This document shows positions 1 to 9,115 of a DNA stretch of 64,000 nt, piece after piece. This DNA comes from Parapedobacter luteus. GTDB lineage: Bacteria > Bacteroidota > Bacteroidia > Sphingobacteriales > Sphingobacteriaceae. The position numbers and the translations under genes are program-made. The stretch lies in assembly GCF_900168055.1 (NCBI RefSeq), contig NZ_FUYS01000004.1, positions 310,001 to 374,000 of the forward strand, read 5' to 3'. The notes under the pieces were generated by a model that saw only the letters and a list, made by a program, of their open reading frames with translations, searched no databases and was not told the origin of the DNA. How positions within the stretch are numbered: the first letter of the stretch is position 1; every line of letters begins with the position of its first letter.

Positions 1-1367
1 CGCATTATGCCATCCTGACCATCGCTTCACACCCTAATGCACTGCTGATTATCGGTGCTGTATTTCTGTGTACAACAGGGGCTGAAGCCTTATATTCAGA
101 CCTCGGCCACTGCGGCTTGAAAAACATCCGGATTTCGTGGATATTTGTAAAAACCTGCTTACTATGCAATTACTTTGGACAAGGCGCTTGGCTGTTAAGA
201 AACGAAGGCGCATTGCTTGATGGCGGCAACCCGTTTTACCTCATGATGCCTGTATGGTTTCTCCCCTACGGCATTTCCGTGGCCACCATCGCAGCGGTAA
301 TCGCCAGCCAAGCCATGATTTCAGGCGCCTTCACGCTGATCTCGGAGGCTGTAAGGCTTAACGTCTGGCCCAAGGTACGGATTGTACATCCCAATATGCT
401 GAAAGGCCAACTTTATGTGCCGTCGGTCAATTGGATATTGCTCATCGGCTGTATCCTTGTGGTGCTGATATTCCGCGAATCTGCCCGGATGGAGGCCGCA
501 TATGGGCTCGCGATCAACATCAGCTTCATCGTTACCACAATATTGATGACCGCATTTCTTTTACAGAAACGGGTTTCGGTATGGCTGTCGGTGTGTTTTC
601 TACTGTTGTACCTTTCGATTGAAGTCACATTTTTCGTGGGCAACGTCTCCAAATTCACCCATGGCGGATGGCTTACTTTGCTCATCACAGCCATATCGTT
701 CATGCTGATGCTGTGCTGGTGGTGGGCGAGAAAGATTAAGAATAGGCATACGCGGTTTGTAAACATTGAAAAATACCTGCCCCTTATCTCTGAAATTGGC
801 AAGGATACCTCCATACCGCTTTATGCTTCCCAACTTGTCTATCTGACGAGCGCAAATTTTGATTCCGAAATTGAAGAAAGCATCATCTATTCGATCACCA
901 AAAAGAAACCCAAAAGAGCCGATGTATACTGGTTGGTACATGTGGATGTCACAGATGCTCCTTACACAGGTGAGTATGAAGTCACCCAACTGGTGCCGGG
1001 GAAACTAATCAGGATAGATTTCAGGTTAGGGTTCCGCGATGAACAGCGCATCAGTGTATTATTCCGGGAGGTTGTGGAAAATTTGGTTGCCAATGGAGAG
1101 GTAGATATCAAAAGCAACTTCGCCACGCTCCGTAGGTACGGAATAGACGGCGATTTTCGGTTCGTTGTGCTGGAGCGTATCCTATCGAACACCTCCGAGC
1201 TCAACTTTATTGAGCGGATCGTACTTGACGTTTACAGTTTGCTGAAAACGCTCAGCCTGTCGGAAGAACGCGGCTTTGGTCTTGACTCAAGCTTCGTGAC
1301 CATTGAACGGGTTCCGTTGATGGTGCCCTCGCAATCCAAGCGCGGGAAGCTGAAAAGGATAAAATAG
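1..1367 (+). CDS. kup: KUP-family potassium transporter, C-terminal part (5' end outside window)
   Basis: Partial gene: the frame is already open at base 3, where the encoded residues include GAEALYSDLGHCG, a KUP/HAK/KT hallmark. KUP proteins are inner-membrane K+ uptake systems, usually proton symporters. Hydrophobic segments fill roughly the first 220 visible residues, followed by a soluble C-terminal domain of about 180 residues typical of the family. A TTG at 117 could be mistaken for a start, but the conserved motif upstream in the same frame shows the gene begins outside the window. sucC follows after about 70 nt and probably has its own promoter. The family call is strong; ion and regulation are inferred from the family. 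Confidence 0.93.
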   Translation, partial: HYAILTIASHPNALLIIGAVFLCTTGAEALYSDLGHCGLKNIRISWIFVKTCLLCNYFGQGAWLLRNEGALLDGGNPFYLMMPVWFLPYGISVATIAAVIASQAMISGAFTLISEAVRLNVWPKVRIVHPNMLKGQLYVPSVNWILLIGCILVVLIFRESARMEAAYGLAINISFIVTTILMTAFLLQKRVSVWLSVCFLLLYLSIEVTFFVGNVSKFTHGGWLTLLITAISFMLMLCWWWARKIKNRHTRFVNIEKYLPLISEIGKDTSIPLYASQLVYLTSANFDSEIEESIIYSITKKKPKRADVYWLVHVDVTDAPYTGEYEVTQLVPGKLIRIDFRLGFRDEQRISVLFREVVENLVANGEVDIKSNFATLRRYGIDGDFRFVVLERILSNTSELNFIERIVLDVYSLLKTLSLSEERGFGLDSSFVTIERVPLMVPSQSKRGKLKRIK

Positions 1368-1390
1368 CTACCGGTTTTTGGCTATTTTCC

Positions 1391-1421
1391 TTGACCGTTC
1401 CCAATTAAAACGCTACTTTTA
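1391..1421 (+). promoter_or_regulatory. Probable sucC promoter
   Basis: A TTG at 1391-1393 is followed after 20 nt by TACTTTTA at 1414-1421. This fits the Bacteroidota pattern TTG-N19-21-TAnnTTTG except for the last base. It lies 17 nt upstream of the sucC ATG. Confidence 0.5.
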
Positions 1422-1438
1422 CGGCAAATTTTTCGCAA

Positions 1439-2629
1439 ATGAACATTCACGAATATCAAGGCAAGCAAATACTGAAGAGTTTCGGTGTGCGGGTGCAGGA
1501 AGGCATCGTGGCCGAAACGCCTGAACAAGCTGTGGAAGCAGCCAAAAAGCTGAAAGAAGACTACAACTCGGATTGGGTAGTGGTGAAAGCTCAAATCCAC
1601 GCCGGTGGCCGTGGTAAAGGCGGCGGCGTGAAATTAGCCAAGAACCTGGATGAAGTGAAACAACGGGCCTCCGACATCATTGGCATGCAACTGGTCACCC
1701 CACAGACCGGCCCAGAAGGCAAAAAGGTAAACAAAGTATTAATTGCCCAGGATGTTTATTATCCCGGTGAAAGTGAGACTAAAGAATTTTACATGAGCGT
1801 ATTGCTCGACCGTGGACGCGGCCGCAACATCATCATGTACTCCACCGAAGGTGGTATGGACATCGAAGAAGTAGCCGAAAAGACCCCGCATCTGATTTTT
1901 AAGGAGGAAGTCGATCCGAAAGTGGGGCTCCAAGCCTTCCAGGCACGCAAAATCGCTTTCAATCTTGGACTGAGTGGTGCTGCGTTTAAGGACATGACCA
2001 AGTTCGTCGCCGCTTTGTACAAAGCTTATGACGCTACGGATTCTTCGCTCTTCGAGATCAATCCGGTACTGAAAACATCAGATGACAAAATATTAGCCGT
2101 AGATGCTAAAGTAAACTTGGATGAAAACGGCTTATTCCGTCATCCGGATTATGCTGCGCTGCGCGACATCACCGAAGAAGACCCGACTGAGGTCGAGGCG
2201 GGCGAATCAAACCTGAACTATGTGAAGCTCGACGGAAATGTGGGCTGTATGGTCAATGGTGCGGGGTTGGCAATGGCAACCATGGATATCATCAAGCTGG
2301 CCGGTGGCGAACCTGCTAATTTTCTCGATGTTGGTGGTACCGCTAATGCACAGACGGTAAAGGCCGGATTTAACATTATCTTGAAAGATCCGAACGTGAA
2401 GGCCATTCTCATCAACATCTTCGGTGGCATTGTCCGGTGTGATCGTGTAGCTCAAGGGGTTATCGATGCTTATCAGGAAATCGGCAATATTCCGGTGCCC
2501 ATCATCGTACGTTTGCAGGGCACCAATGCCGAAGAGGCCAAACAGCTGATCGATGAATCCGGACTGGAGGTATACTCCGCGATTCTGCTCAAGGAAGCCG
2601 CTGAATTGGTGACGAAAGTGTTAGCCTAA
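1439..2629 (+). CDS. sucC: Succinate--CoA ligase (ADP-forming), beta subunit
   Basis: A 396-residue protein of normal SucC length. It begins [17 protein letters not shown], a signature N-terminus, and has an ATP-grasp domain over the first ~240 residues (glycine-rich [12 protein letters not shown] near residue 54). The C-terminal CoA-ligase domain contains the GGTANAQ and FGGIVRCD motifs. With SucD it converts succinyl-CoA to succinate with nucleotide triphosphate formation in the TCA cycle. No sucD lies next to it, which is common in Bacteroidota. The ATG at 1439 is the only start that yields the family N-terminus. A strong hairpin terminator follows the gene. Confidence 0.97.
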   Translation: MNIHEYQGKQILKSFGVRVQEGIVAETPEQAVEAAKKLKEDYNSDWVVVKAQIHAGGRGKGGGVKLAKNLDEVKQRASDIIGMQLVTPQTGPEGKKVNKVLIAQDVYYPGESETKEFYMSVLLDRGRGRNIIMYSTEGGMDIEEVAEKTPHLIFKEEVDPKVGLQAFQARKIAFNLGLSGAAFKDMTKFVAALYKAYDATDSSLFEINPVLKTSDDKILAVDAKVNLDENGLFRHPDYAALRDITEEDPTEVEAGESNLNYVKLDGNVGCMVNGAGLAMATMDIIKLAGGEPANFLDVGGTANAQTVKAGFNIILKDPNVKAILINIFGGIVRCDRVAQGVIDAYQEIGNIPVPIIVRLQGTNAEEAKQLIDESGLEVYSAILLKEAAELVTKVLA

Positions 2630-2676
2630 TAGCCAGATTTAGATCTTGGCTCTTCGATATTTAAGGCCAACTAATA

Positions 2677-2706
2677 AAAAAACCTCCAGCTTATTGGAGG
2701 TTTTTT
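2677..2706 (+). terminator. Rho-independent terminator after sucC
   Basis: A 12-bp perfect stem (2677-2688 with 2695-2706) encloses a 6-nt loop. The 5' arm begins with an A-run and the 3' arm ends in TTTTTT. It lies 47 nt past the sucC stop and could act in both directions. It also argues against any lgt start upstream of it. Confidence 0.92.
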
Positions 2707-2723
2707 ACGTTAAATCCCGCGAT

Positions 2724-3566
2724 ATGATTGCAACCGTCATCCACTGGGGCACTTCGCCTGAAATCACCAAGCTGTTTGGTGTGTTTCCGCTTACCTACTA
2801 TGGCCTGCTGTTCACTGGAGGCATCGCACTAGCATATTTTATGATGGCATGGATTTATCGGCGCGAAGGCATTGGCGACGAACAGTTCGATAGGCTGAGT
2901 ATTTACGTCGTCTTGGGTACCATCATCGGTGCCCGGCTGGGGCATTTCCTGTTCTACCAGCCCGAATATCTTTGGAAAGCGCCGCTGGAGGTCGTGTTGC
3001 CTATCGCCAAGGTAGATGGGGGGGTATACCAATTTGATGGATACCGCGGCCTGGCCAGCCACGGCGGCATCATTGGTATCATTATCGCCGTCATCTTATA
3101 TTGCCGGAAAACCAAGCTGAGCTTCCTGTGGGTAGCTGACCGGCTGGCTGTCGTAGCACCTGTGACCTGTGTATTTATCCGCGTGGGTAACTTCATGAAT
3201 TCGGAAATCATCGGCAAACCTACCGGGGGCGACTACGGAGTTGTTTTCCGACTGGTAGATGCCATTCCCAGGCACCCTGCGCAGCTCTATGAAGCCATCG
3301 CTTACCTGCTTGTCTTTTCAATGATGATAATGCTGTATCGCCGAAACGTAAAACCTGATGGCTTTATTTTTGGAATATTCCTAATCTTGTTATTTTCGGC
3401 CCGCTTTGGCATCGAATTCTTCAAGGAAGAACAGGTAGCATTTGAGCGGGGCATGACGCTTAACATGGGGCAATGGCTAAGCATACCGTTTATTTTGATC
3501 GGCTCGGCGCTGGCTGCACATCGGAGAAAAAGCGCTGTAAATAATGAATACGGCCATGCCTATTAA
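2724..3566 (+). CDS. lgt: Prolipoprotein diacylglyceryl transferase
   Basis: Lgt transfers diacylglycerol from phosphatidylglycerol to the lipobox cysteine of prolipoproteins in the inner membrane, the first step of lipoprotein maturation. The 280-residue protein has about seven hydrophobic segments. It shows the Lgt signature around residues 154-165 (RVGNFMNSEIIG), a conserved SHGG at 112-115, and HPAQLYE at 184-190. The frame stays open upstream through the sucC terminator, so the ATG at 2724, just after the terminator, is the sensible start. Its substrates in this window probably include the SusD lipoprotein. Confidence 0.95.
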   Translation: MIATVIHWGTSPEITKLFGVFPLTYYGLLFTGGIALAYFMMAWIYRREGIGDEQFDRLSIYVVLGTIIGARLGHFLFYQPEYLWKAPLEVVLPIAKVDGGVYQFDGYRGLASHGGIIGIIIAVILYCRKTKLSFLWVADRLAVVAPVTCVFIRVGNFMNSEIIGKPTGGDYGVVFRLVDAIPRHPAQLYEAIAYLLVFSMMIMLYRRNVKPDGFIFGIFLILLFSARFGIEFFKEEQVAFERGMTLNMGQWLSIPFILIGSALAAHRRKSAVNNEYGHAY

Positions 3567-3603
3567 GCAATGATCAGGGATTCATCGCAATCGCATATCG
3601 CAA

Positions 3604-3633
3604 TACGCAATACTAAGATACGCAATACTAAGA
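3604..3633 (+). repeat. Perfect 15-bp tandem duplication before asnS
   Basis: TACGCAATACTAAGA occurs twice, directly abutting (3604-3618 and 3619-3633). One base separates the second copy from the asnS ATG at 3635. The bases just before (from 3590) hold degenerate copies of the same CGCAATA core. Confidence 0.95.
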
Positions 3634-3634
3634 A

Positions 3635-5080
3635 ATGAAACATACACGTATAAAAGACTTACTGAACGCTACCGAATACGGGCAGCAGGTGACCGTAAAG
3701 GGATGGGTAAAAACATTTCGCAACAACCAATTCATTGCCATCAACGATGGTTCTACGCTCGGCAACATCCAAGCCGTGGTTGATTTCAACAGCACGGAAG
3801 AATCACTGTTGAGACGGATCACCACGGGTGCCGCCATTGCTGTAACGGGCCCGTTAGTGGAATCCCTGGGTAAAGGCCAGCGGGTGGAAATAAAAGTGGA
3901 TACATTGGAGATTCTTGGTGACAGCGACCCGGAGAAATTCCCGTTGCAACCTAAAAAACACAGTCTTGAATTCCTTCGCGAAATTGCCCACCTCCGTTTT
4001 CGCACCAACACGTTCAATGCGATATTCAAGGTACGCAATGCGTTATCATTTGCCATTCACCAATTTTTCTATGAACGGGGATTTGTATATATACATACCC
4101 CCATCATTACGGGCTCGGATGCAGAAGGAGCTGGGGAGATGTTTAAGGTAACCACGCTTGATTTTAATGACACCCCCCGGACTCCCGATGGCGCTGTTGA
4201 CTATAAAGAAGATTTTTTTGGCAAGCCAACCAACCTTACGGTATCCGGCCAACTGGAAGGAGAATTGGCCGCTATGGCCCTGGGCAATATTTATACGTTC
4301 GGCCCAACGTTCCGCGCCGAAAACTCAAACACCACCCGCCACTTGGCAGAGTTTTGGATGATTGAACCTGAAATGGCCTTTTATGACTTGGTAGACAACA
4401 TGGATCTGGCCGAGGAACTTTTGAAATACGTCATCCGTTTTGCATTGGATCATTGCCCGGATGAAATCGAGTTTCTCAAAAACAGGCTATTGGATGAAGA
4501 AAAGGGCAAGCCGCAGCAGGAGCGCTCGGAAATGGATTTGATAGCTAAACTCCACTTTTGCCTTGACAACAGGTTTGAGCGTATTACCTACACGGAGGCC
4601 ATTGACATCTTGCATCGCAGCAAGCCCAACCAAAAGAAGCAATTCAAGTATCCGATTGAAGGATGGGGGGCTGATCTGCAATCCGAACATGAGCGGTACC
4701 TCGTCGAAAAACACTTCAAGAAGCCGGTCATCTTAACGGACTACCCTGCCGACATCAAAGCGTTTTACATGCGGCAGAATGACCCCGATGAGCAGGGACG
4801 CCGTACCGTCCGCGCCATGGACATCTTATTCCCCGGCATCGGGGAAATGGTGGGAGGCTCGCAACGGGAAGAACGACTCGACAAGCTGGTCAGCCGTATG
4901 GAGGAAATGGCTGTACCGGCAGCGGAACTGGACTGGTACCTGGATACCCGTCGTTTCGGCACTGCCCCGCATGCCGGATTTGGGGTTGGTTTCGAGCGCT
5001 TGGTCCTGTTTGTCACAGGCATGACCAATATCCGGGATGTCATCCCCTTTCCGCGAACGCCAAACAATGCAGCATTTTGA
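3635..5080 (+). CDS. asnS: Asparaginyl-tRNA synthetase
   Basis: Class IIb aminoacyl-tRNA synthetase that charges tRNA-Asn. The 481-residue protein starts with an OB-fold anticodon-binding domain (about 1-115; [11 protein letters not shown] near residue 20). The class II catalytic core follows, with motif 2 at [15 protein letters not shown] around 229-243 and motif 3 at [12 protein letters not shown] near the C-terminus. The length is slightly above the usual 460-470 because of a charged insert around 285-300. There is no Shine-Dalgarno; a tandem duplication sits immediately before the ATG. The asparaginyl rather than aspartyl identity rests on the overall N-terminal domain and the ending [11 protein letters not shown]. 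Confidence 0.96.
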   Translation: MKHTRIKDLLNATEYGQQVTVKGWVKTFRNNQFIAINDGSTLGNIQAVVDFNSTEESLLRRITTGAAIAVTGPLVESLGKGQRVEIKVDTLEILGDSDPEKFPLQPKKHSLEFLREIAHLRFRTNTFNAIFKVRNALSFAIHQFFYERGFVYIHTPIITGSDAEGAGEMFKVTTLDFNDTPRTPDGAVDYKEDFFGKPTNLTVSGQLEGELAAMALGNIYTFGPTFRAENSNTTRHLAEFWMIEPEMAFYDLVDNMDLAEELLKYVIRFALDHCPDEIEFLKNRLLDEEKGKPQQERSEMDLIAKLHFCLDNRFERITYTEAIDILHRSKPNQKKQFKYPIEGWGADLQSEHERYLVEKHFKKPVILTDYPADIKAFYMRQNDPDEQGRRTVRAMDILFPGIGEMVGGSQREERLDKLVSRMEEMAVPAAELDWYLDTRRFGTAPHAGFGVGFERLVLFVTGMTNIRDVIPFPRTPNNAAF

Positions 5081-5230
5081 GTGTTGGTGAATGGTGATGG
5101 GTGTCTGGCCCATTGCGCCACGTCTGGCTCCGGAGCGCTTCGCGGCTGTCTCCTAAGCCGCGTCAGTAACGGACTAATCGGGTGGAACGAGGCGTGCAGT
5201 GAATGGTGATTATAAGCGACAAGCAGCAAC

Positions 5231-5851
5231 ATGTTAGTTAAGATATACGACGAAAACCCGAATCCCAAGGCTATCAGACAGGTAGTGGATGTGCTACAAA
5301 GAGGGGGGCTCATCATCTACCCTACCGATACGGTGTATGGCCTCGGATGTGACATCAAGAACCAAAAAGCCATCGAACGGATATGCGAGCTTCGTGGCAT
5401 TAAACCGGAGAAAGCCAACCTTTCGTTTGTTTGCTATGACCTTACCGATATTGCCCAGTATACCAAACCCTTTGACACAACCACCTTCCGGGTTTTAAAA
5501 AAGGCGCTGCCCGGACCGTTTACGTTTATCTTCAACGCCAGCAGCCAAGTACCTAAGCTGTTAAGCTCAAAGAAAAAAACGGTAGGTATCCGTGTGCCGG
5601 ATAATAATATCGCCCGCGAAATCGTGCATGCACTAGGTAATCCAATAGTCTCTGCCTCCATCCATGACGAAGACGAGATTATCGAGTACTCTACTGATCC
5701 GGAGCTCATTCATGAAAAGTATAAAGACTTGGTCGACATGGTTATCGACGGCGGGTATGGAGGCAATGTTGCCTCAACCGTCGTGGACACTACGGAAGGT
5801 GAATTTGAAATTATCCGGGAAGGTAAGGGAGATTTAGCACTTTTTTTATAA
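5231..5851 (+). CDS. YrdC/Sua5-fold protein, YciO type (threonylcarbamoyl-AMP synthase family)
   Basis: The 206 residues form one YrdC-like domain. The N-terminal YPTDTVYGLGC (30-40) matches the family nucleotide-binding signature, and SIHDEDE and DTTEGEFEIIREGKGD lie further on. The region after the signature (RGIKPEKANLSFVCYDLTD) resembles E. coli YciO more than TsaC/Sua5, which carry a basic KxR...P segment there. Automated pipelines would call it L-threonylcarbamoyladenylate synthase (tRNA t6A pathway). Whether it makes threonylcarbamoyl-AMP is uncertain, because YciO's activity is less clear. It is followed by nhaA after 33 nt. The 150-nt gap before it holds only a repeated 12-mer (5087-5098 and 5199-5210). 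Confidence 0.85.
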   Translation: MLVKIYDENPNPKAIRQVVDVLQRGGLIIYPTDTVYGLGCDIKNQKAIERICELRGIKPEKANLSFVCYDLTDIAQYTKPFDTTTFRVLKKALPGPFTFIFNASSQVPKLLSSKKKTVGIRVPDNNIAREIVHALGNPIVSASIHDEDEIIEYSTDPELIHEKYKDLVDMVIDGGYGGNVASTVVDTTEGEFEIIREGKGDLALFL

Positions 5852-5884
5852 TTTAGTATGCGATTTACCGACTGATTTTATTCG

Positions 5885-7054
5885 ATGCGCAAACATATCA
5901 AACAGTTTTTCGAGGCTGACTCAGCCAGTGGTATTACACTACTTATTTTTTTAGTGATTTCACTTGTTATCGCCAATTCGCCGTTGGGACCGGGGTTTGA
6001 GTCGCTCTTGGCGCAAAAGGTTGGTTTTGACTCTGGCGCGGTGCACCTGAGATACAGCATACTCCATTGGATAAATGATGGGTTGATGGCTGTATTTTTC
6101 CTGATGGTGGGCATCGAGATCAAGCAGGAGCTGGCCCATGGACAGCTTTCCTCTGCAAAAAAAGCATCACTTCCTTTCTTTGCAGCCATGGGCGGGATGC
6201 TCGTACCCGCCGGTGTCTATGTATTGTTCAACGCTGGCACTGATACCAGCCATGGGTGGGGCATTCCGATGGCCACGGATATTGCTTTCGCGATTGGTAT
6301 TCTTTCCATACTCGGCAGACGTGTGCCCGTGGCATTGAAAGTATTTCTAACCGCTTTAGCGATTGTCGATGATTTGGGTGCTATCCTGGTCATTGCCATA
6401 TTTTATACCACGGAACTGGAAGCCACCTATTTGCTGTATGCGCTCGGTATTTTCGCACTCTTGATGTTTATCAATCGGTTGGGCGTGAAGTCACTGTGGT
6501 TTTACCTCATTCCCGGTCTGTTTATATGGTACTTCATTCATCATTCGGGGGTACATGCGACTATCGCCGGGGTACTCACGGCATTTGCTATTCCGATAAA
6601 GGGAAAAAGGGAAGGTTACTCACCTATTCAAACTGTGGAACATGCCATTGCCACTCCGGTCAATTTCATCATCATGCCCGTTTTCGCCTTGGCCAACACC
6701 AATATCCGGTTTGAAGCCGGCATGGTGGACGGGTTGGCCAGTCCGCTCGGATTGGGCATTATTGCCGGTTTATTCATCGGCAAGCCCCTTGGTATAACCC
6801 TCTTTTCGTGGCTATCTTCGAAAGCAGGATTAAGCGAACTACCAATAGGTGTTAAGTGGTCTCAGGTACTTGCAATTGGGCTGATGGGGGGTATCGGTTT
6901 TACCATGTCCATTTTCATCGCGTTGCTTTCCTTCGACGCAATCCATTATCAGACAGAAGCAAAATTTGCTATTCTTGTGGCTTCAGCACTTTCTGGCGTC
7001 ATTGGGTATATGATTCTTAAAAAGTTGGGAAAAGGATATCTGAAAGATGTCTAG
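5885..7054 (+). CDS. nhaA: Na+/H+ antiporter NhaA
   Basis: A 389-residue inner-membrane antiporter that exports Na+ (or Li+) in exchange for protons, for sodium and pH homeostasis. It has about 12 hydrophobic segments. The ion-binding aspartate pair is visible at D162-D163 within ALAIVDDLGAI, and the upstream ATDIAFAIG carries the conserved D132. GGIGFTMSIFIALLSF near the C-terminus is also diagnostic. The last codons overlap the next gene by 8 nt, so the two are probably co-transcribed. Confidence 0.96.
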   Translation: MRKHIKQFFEADSASGITLLIFLVISLVIANSPLGPGFESLLAQKVGFDSGAVHLRYSILHWINDGLMAVFFLMVGIEIKQELAHGQLSSAKKASLPFFAAMGGMLVPAGVYVLFNAGTDTSHGWGIPMATDIAFAIGILSILGRRVPVALKVFLTALAIVDDLGAILVIAIFYTTELEATYLLYALGIFALLMFINRLGVKSLWFYLIPGLFIWYFIHHSGVHATIAGVLTAFAIPIKGKREGYSPIQTVEHAIATPVNFIIMPVFALANTNIRFEAGMVDGLASPLGLGIIAGLFIGKPLGITLFSWLSSKAGLSELPIGVKWSQVLAIGLMGGIGFTMSIFIALLSFDAIHYQTEAKFAILVASALSGVIGYMILKKLGKGYLKDV

Positions 7055-8588
7055 CATGGCCACAGCGCCTCCCTTCACCTTACTTGAGATGACAGGCGCA
7101 ACACTCGTCCGAAACGGGGCGATTGTGTTGCAGCACGCCGGATTCTGTGTACAGCACGGCCAGCAGTGGGCCATTATCGGTGAGCCGGAAACCGCCAAGA
7201 ACTACTTGCTGCAGGCGCTTGCTGGTAAAGTGGTCATAAACCAAGGCGCTGTACACCATTTCCATGCGTCCTCTTACCTGCAGGCTGGCGAGGGCAATGG
7301 AGGATACCGTACCCATCATGATTTGGTGGCCTATGTGCCGTTTCACCATCATTTCCGGAGCAAGAGTAACACGCAGAACTTTTATTACCAGCAACGGTTC
7401 AACAGTGCTGATGCCGATGATGCAGCAACGGTACGTGAACTGCTAAGCAAGACCCGCCCCAAACACAACGATATCCGGTGGACAACCGACGACGCCATCA
7501 CGCTTTTCGGCTTGGATAAACTGGCGGACAAGGCGCTCATCAAGCTATCCAACGGCGAAACCCGGCGGCTGATGCTGGCCACCGCCCTGGTCAAAAACCC
7601 CAACATCCTTTTGCTCGACCACCCATTGGTTGGTTTAGACGTGGAGGCGCGCAGCCGTTTTGAAGGTATCTTACAGGCGATTATCCAATCGGGCATCCAC
7701 GTGATCATGGCCACGACTCCACAGGAGATCCCACGCTGCATGACCCATGTAGCCGTCATCGAAAATGACACCATTGCCATACAGGGGCCGGTGGACCAGA
7801 TCTACCTGAACAAATACCGGCAATTAGCCACGCCCGGCAATGTTGCATTGCCTGATGCAATGCGCGGCACCATCCGTACCCTATTTGAACAGCGTACGAC
7901 TCCTGCGATAGGTTCTCCGATAATAAGTATGAACGATGTATCCGTCCGTTATGGCGATAAGCTTATTTTGGATGGCATCAACTGGCGCGTTGAACAGGGA
8001 GAAGCATGGTCTTTGAAAGGACACAATGGTGCAGGGAAGTCCACCCTACTCAGCCTCATTAACGGTGACAATCCCCAGGCATACAGCAATGACATCATCC
8101 TCTTCGGACGCAAGCGGGGTACCGGAGAAAGTATATGGGACATCAAGAAACAAATTGGCTATGTATCGCCCGAGTTGCATCAGTATTTCCCGAAAAACCA
8201 TACCGTCCTACAGGTGGTATTGTCTGGATATTTTGATACAGTAGGGTTATTCCGGAAGGTCGCCCCCGCGCAGCGGGAAGCAGCAGTGCGATGGCTGCAG
8301 CTTTTCGGGTTGTCTGACGCCATCCAGCAGCGCCTTGCCTTACTGAGCCCCGATAAGCAACGGTTGTGCCTGCTGGCGCGTGCTATCATCAAAAACCCCA
8401 ATCTGCTTATCCTCGATGAGCCCTGTCAGGGGTTAAGCCCCCAGCACCGGGATTTTTTCAAGGCCCTCATGGATGAAATCCATGCCGTCAGCGGTACCAC
8501 GATTATCTATGTAAGCCATTACGAAGAAGATATTCCATCGTGTGTGACCAAATACATCCGGCTGGAGCAAGGCAGGATTAAACTTTAG
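7047..8588 (+). CDS. Twin ATP-binding-cassette protein (ModF-like), one degenerate site
   Basis: A 513-residue soluble protein of two fused ABC ATPase domains, without membrane segments. Domain 1 has a degraded Walker A (G45-EPETA-K51-N52), signature LSNGE at 167-171, and Walker B ILLLDH with histidine 192 in place of the catalytic glutamate. Domain 2 has a canonical Walker A GHNGAGKS (325-332) and Walker B LLILDE with E458, but a changed signature LSPDK (433-437). The layout resembles the E. coli ModF/PhrA type, whose role is poorly known; no permease gene is adjacent. The start overlaps the nhaA stop; an ATG at 7056 in the same frame is an alternative. Transport function cannot be assumed. 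Confidence 0.85.
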   Translation: MSSMATAPPFTLLEMTGATLVRNGAIVLQHAGFCVQHGQQWAIIGEPETAKNYLLQALAGKVVINQGAVHHFHASSYLQAGEGNGGYRTHHDLVAYVPFHHHFRSKSNTQNFYYQQRFNSADADDAATVRELLSKTRPKHNDIRWTTDDAITLFGLDKLADKALIKLSNGETRRLMLATALVKNPNILLLDHPLVGLDVEARSRFEGILQAIIQSGIHVIMATTPQEIPRCMTHVAVIENDTIAIQGPVDQIYLNKYRQLATPGNVALPDAMRGTIRTLFEQRTTPAIGSPIISMNDVSVRYGDKLILDGINWRVEQGEAWSLKGHNGAGKSTLLSLINGDNPQAYSNDIILFGRKRGTGESIWDIKKQIGYVSPELHQYFPKNHTVLQVVLSGYFDTVGLFRKVAPAQREAAVRWLQLFGLSDAIQQRLALLSPDKQRLCLLARAIIKNPNLLILDEPCQGLSPQHRDFFKALMDEIHAVSGTTIIYVSHYEEDIPSCVTKYIRLEQGRIKL

Positions 8589-8620
8589 CGATTCAGGAAA
8601 ATCACTTGGGTCATTCATTG

Positions 8621-8705
8621 AAAAGCCGGCCGGCTTTTATCAAAAACGCGCCCGGCTTTTGAACGAAAGGCGCCCGGCTTTCAATAAAAAGGCGCGCGCC
8701 TTTTA
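8621..8705. repeat. Four-unit GC-rich palindromic repeat cluster between convergent genes
   Basis: Four imperfect copies of an A-run / GC-rich core / T-run unit start near 8621, 8642, 8666 and 8686, a period of about 21-23 bp. The first core (8621-8638, AAAAGCCGGCCGGCTTTT) and the last (8687-8704, AAAAGGCGCGCGCCTTTT) are perfect palindromes. The middle two are variants of GGCGCCCGGC. The cluster lies between the 3' ends of the convergent ABC gene (ends 8588) and membrane-protein gene (ends 8738). It could serve as a bidirectional terminator or be a REP-like element. Confidence 0.85.
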
Positions 8706-8737
8706 TTGGCTCAGAGTAGGTGGTAAAAAAAAACGAC

Positions 8738-9115
8738 TTAGTAAACATGCCTTTGGTGCACGTAATAAAAGAATAACGCTCCCGAAAAGTAAGCGAATAT
8801 ATCACCGACATCAAAAACATAATCAGCGGAAATCTTGGGGAGCGCTAACTCCATCACACCGGCAGTCACCGAAGCGGCCACTAACAACGGAAGCAACGCA
8901 TATCGATAAGTAGCCCCTTTTTTAAACAAAACACGGACGGTTGTCAAGGATATATGGGCGACGACAGGAATAAATAAAAAGTCGGTCAGGTAACTATTAA
9001 GCATGGCAATAGGCATTCCCGTGTAGCGGCTTACGACGATGCCCAACCAACAAATGATATATACGGTGAAAAAAGGATCAACTAATATATGAATCCAACG
9101 AAGTATTATTTTCAC
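8738..9115 (-). CDS. Conserved membrane protein of unknown function, about four TM helices
   Basis: 125 residues with hydrophobic segments near 8-27, 40-58, 73-90 and 103-120, and a short loop DVGDIFAYFSGALFFYY before the last helix. Similar small proteins in Bacteroidota are sometimes named magnesium-citrate secondary transporter, without proof; I would not assign a function. The start is GTG at 9115, which overlaps the TGA of the upstream 57-residue gene (sequence GTGA), so the two are translationally coupled. The gene runs toward the palindromic repeat cluster. Confidence 0.7.
   Translation of the reverse strand: MKIILRWIHILVDPFFTVYIICWLGIVVSRYTGMPIAMLNSYLTDFLFIPVVAHISLTTVRVLFKKGATYRYALLPLLVAASVTAGVMELALPKISADYVFDVGDIFAYFSGALFFYYVHQRHVY

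Noticed and set aside
8611-8913. Open frames on both strands across the GC-rich palindromic repeats
   Set aside because: Their translations merely repeat the repeat unit (SRAPF/KPGAF-like on one strand, ERRPAF on the other) and overlap each other; the DNA symmetry explains them.
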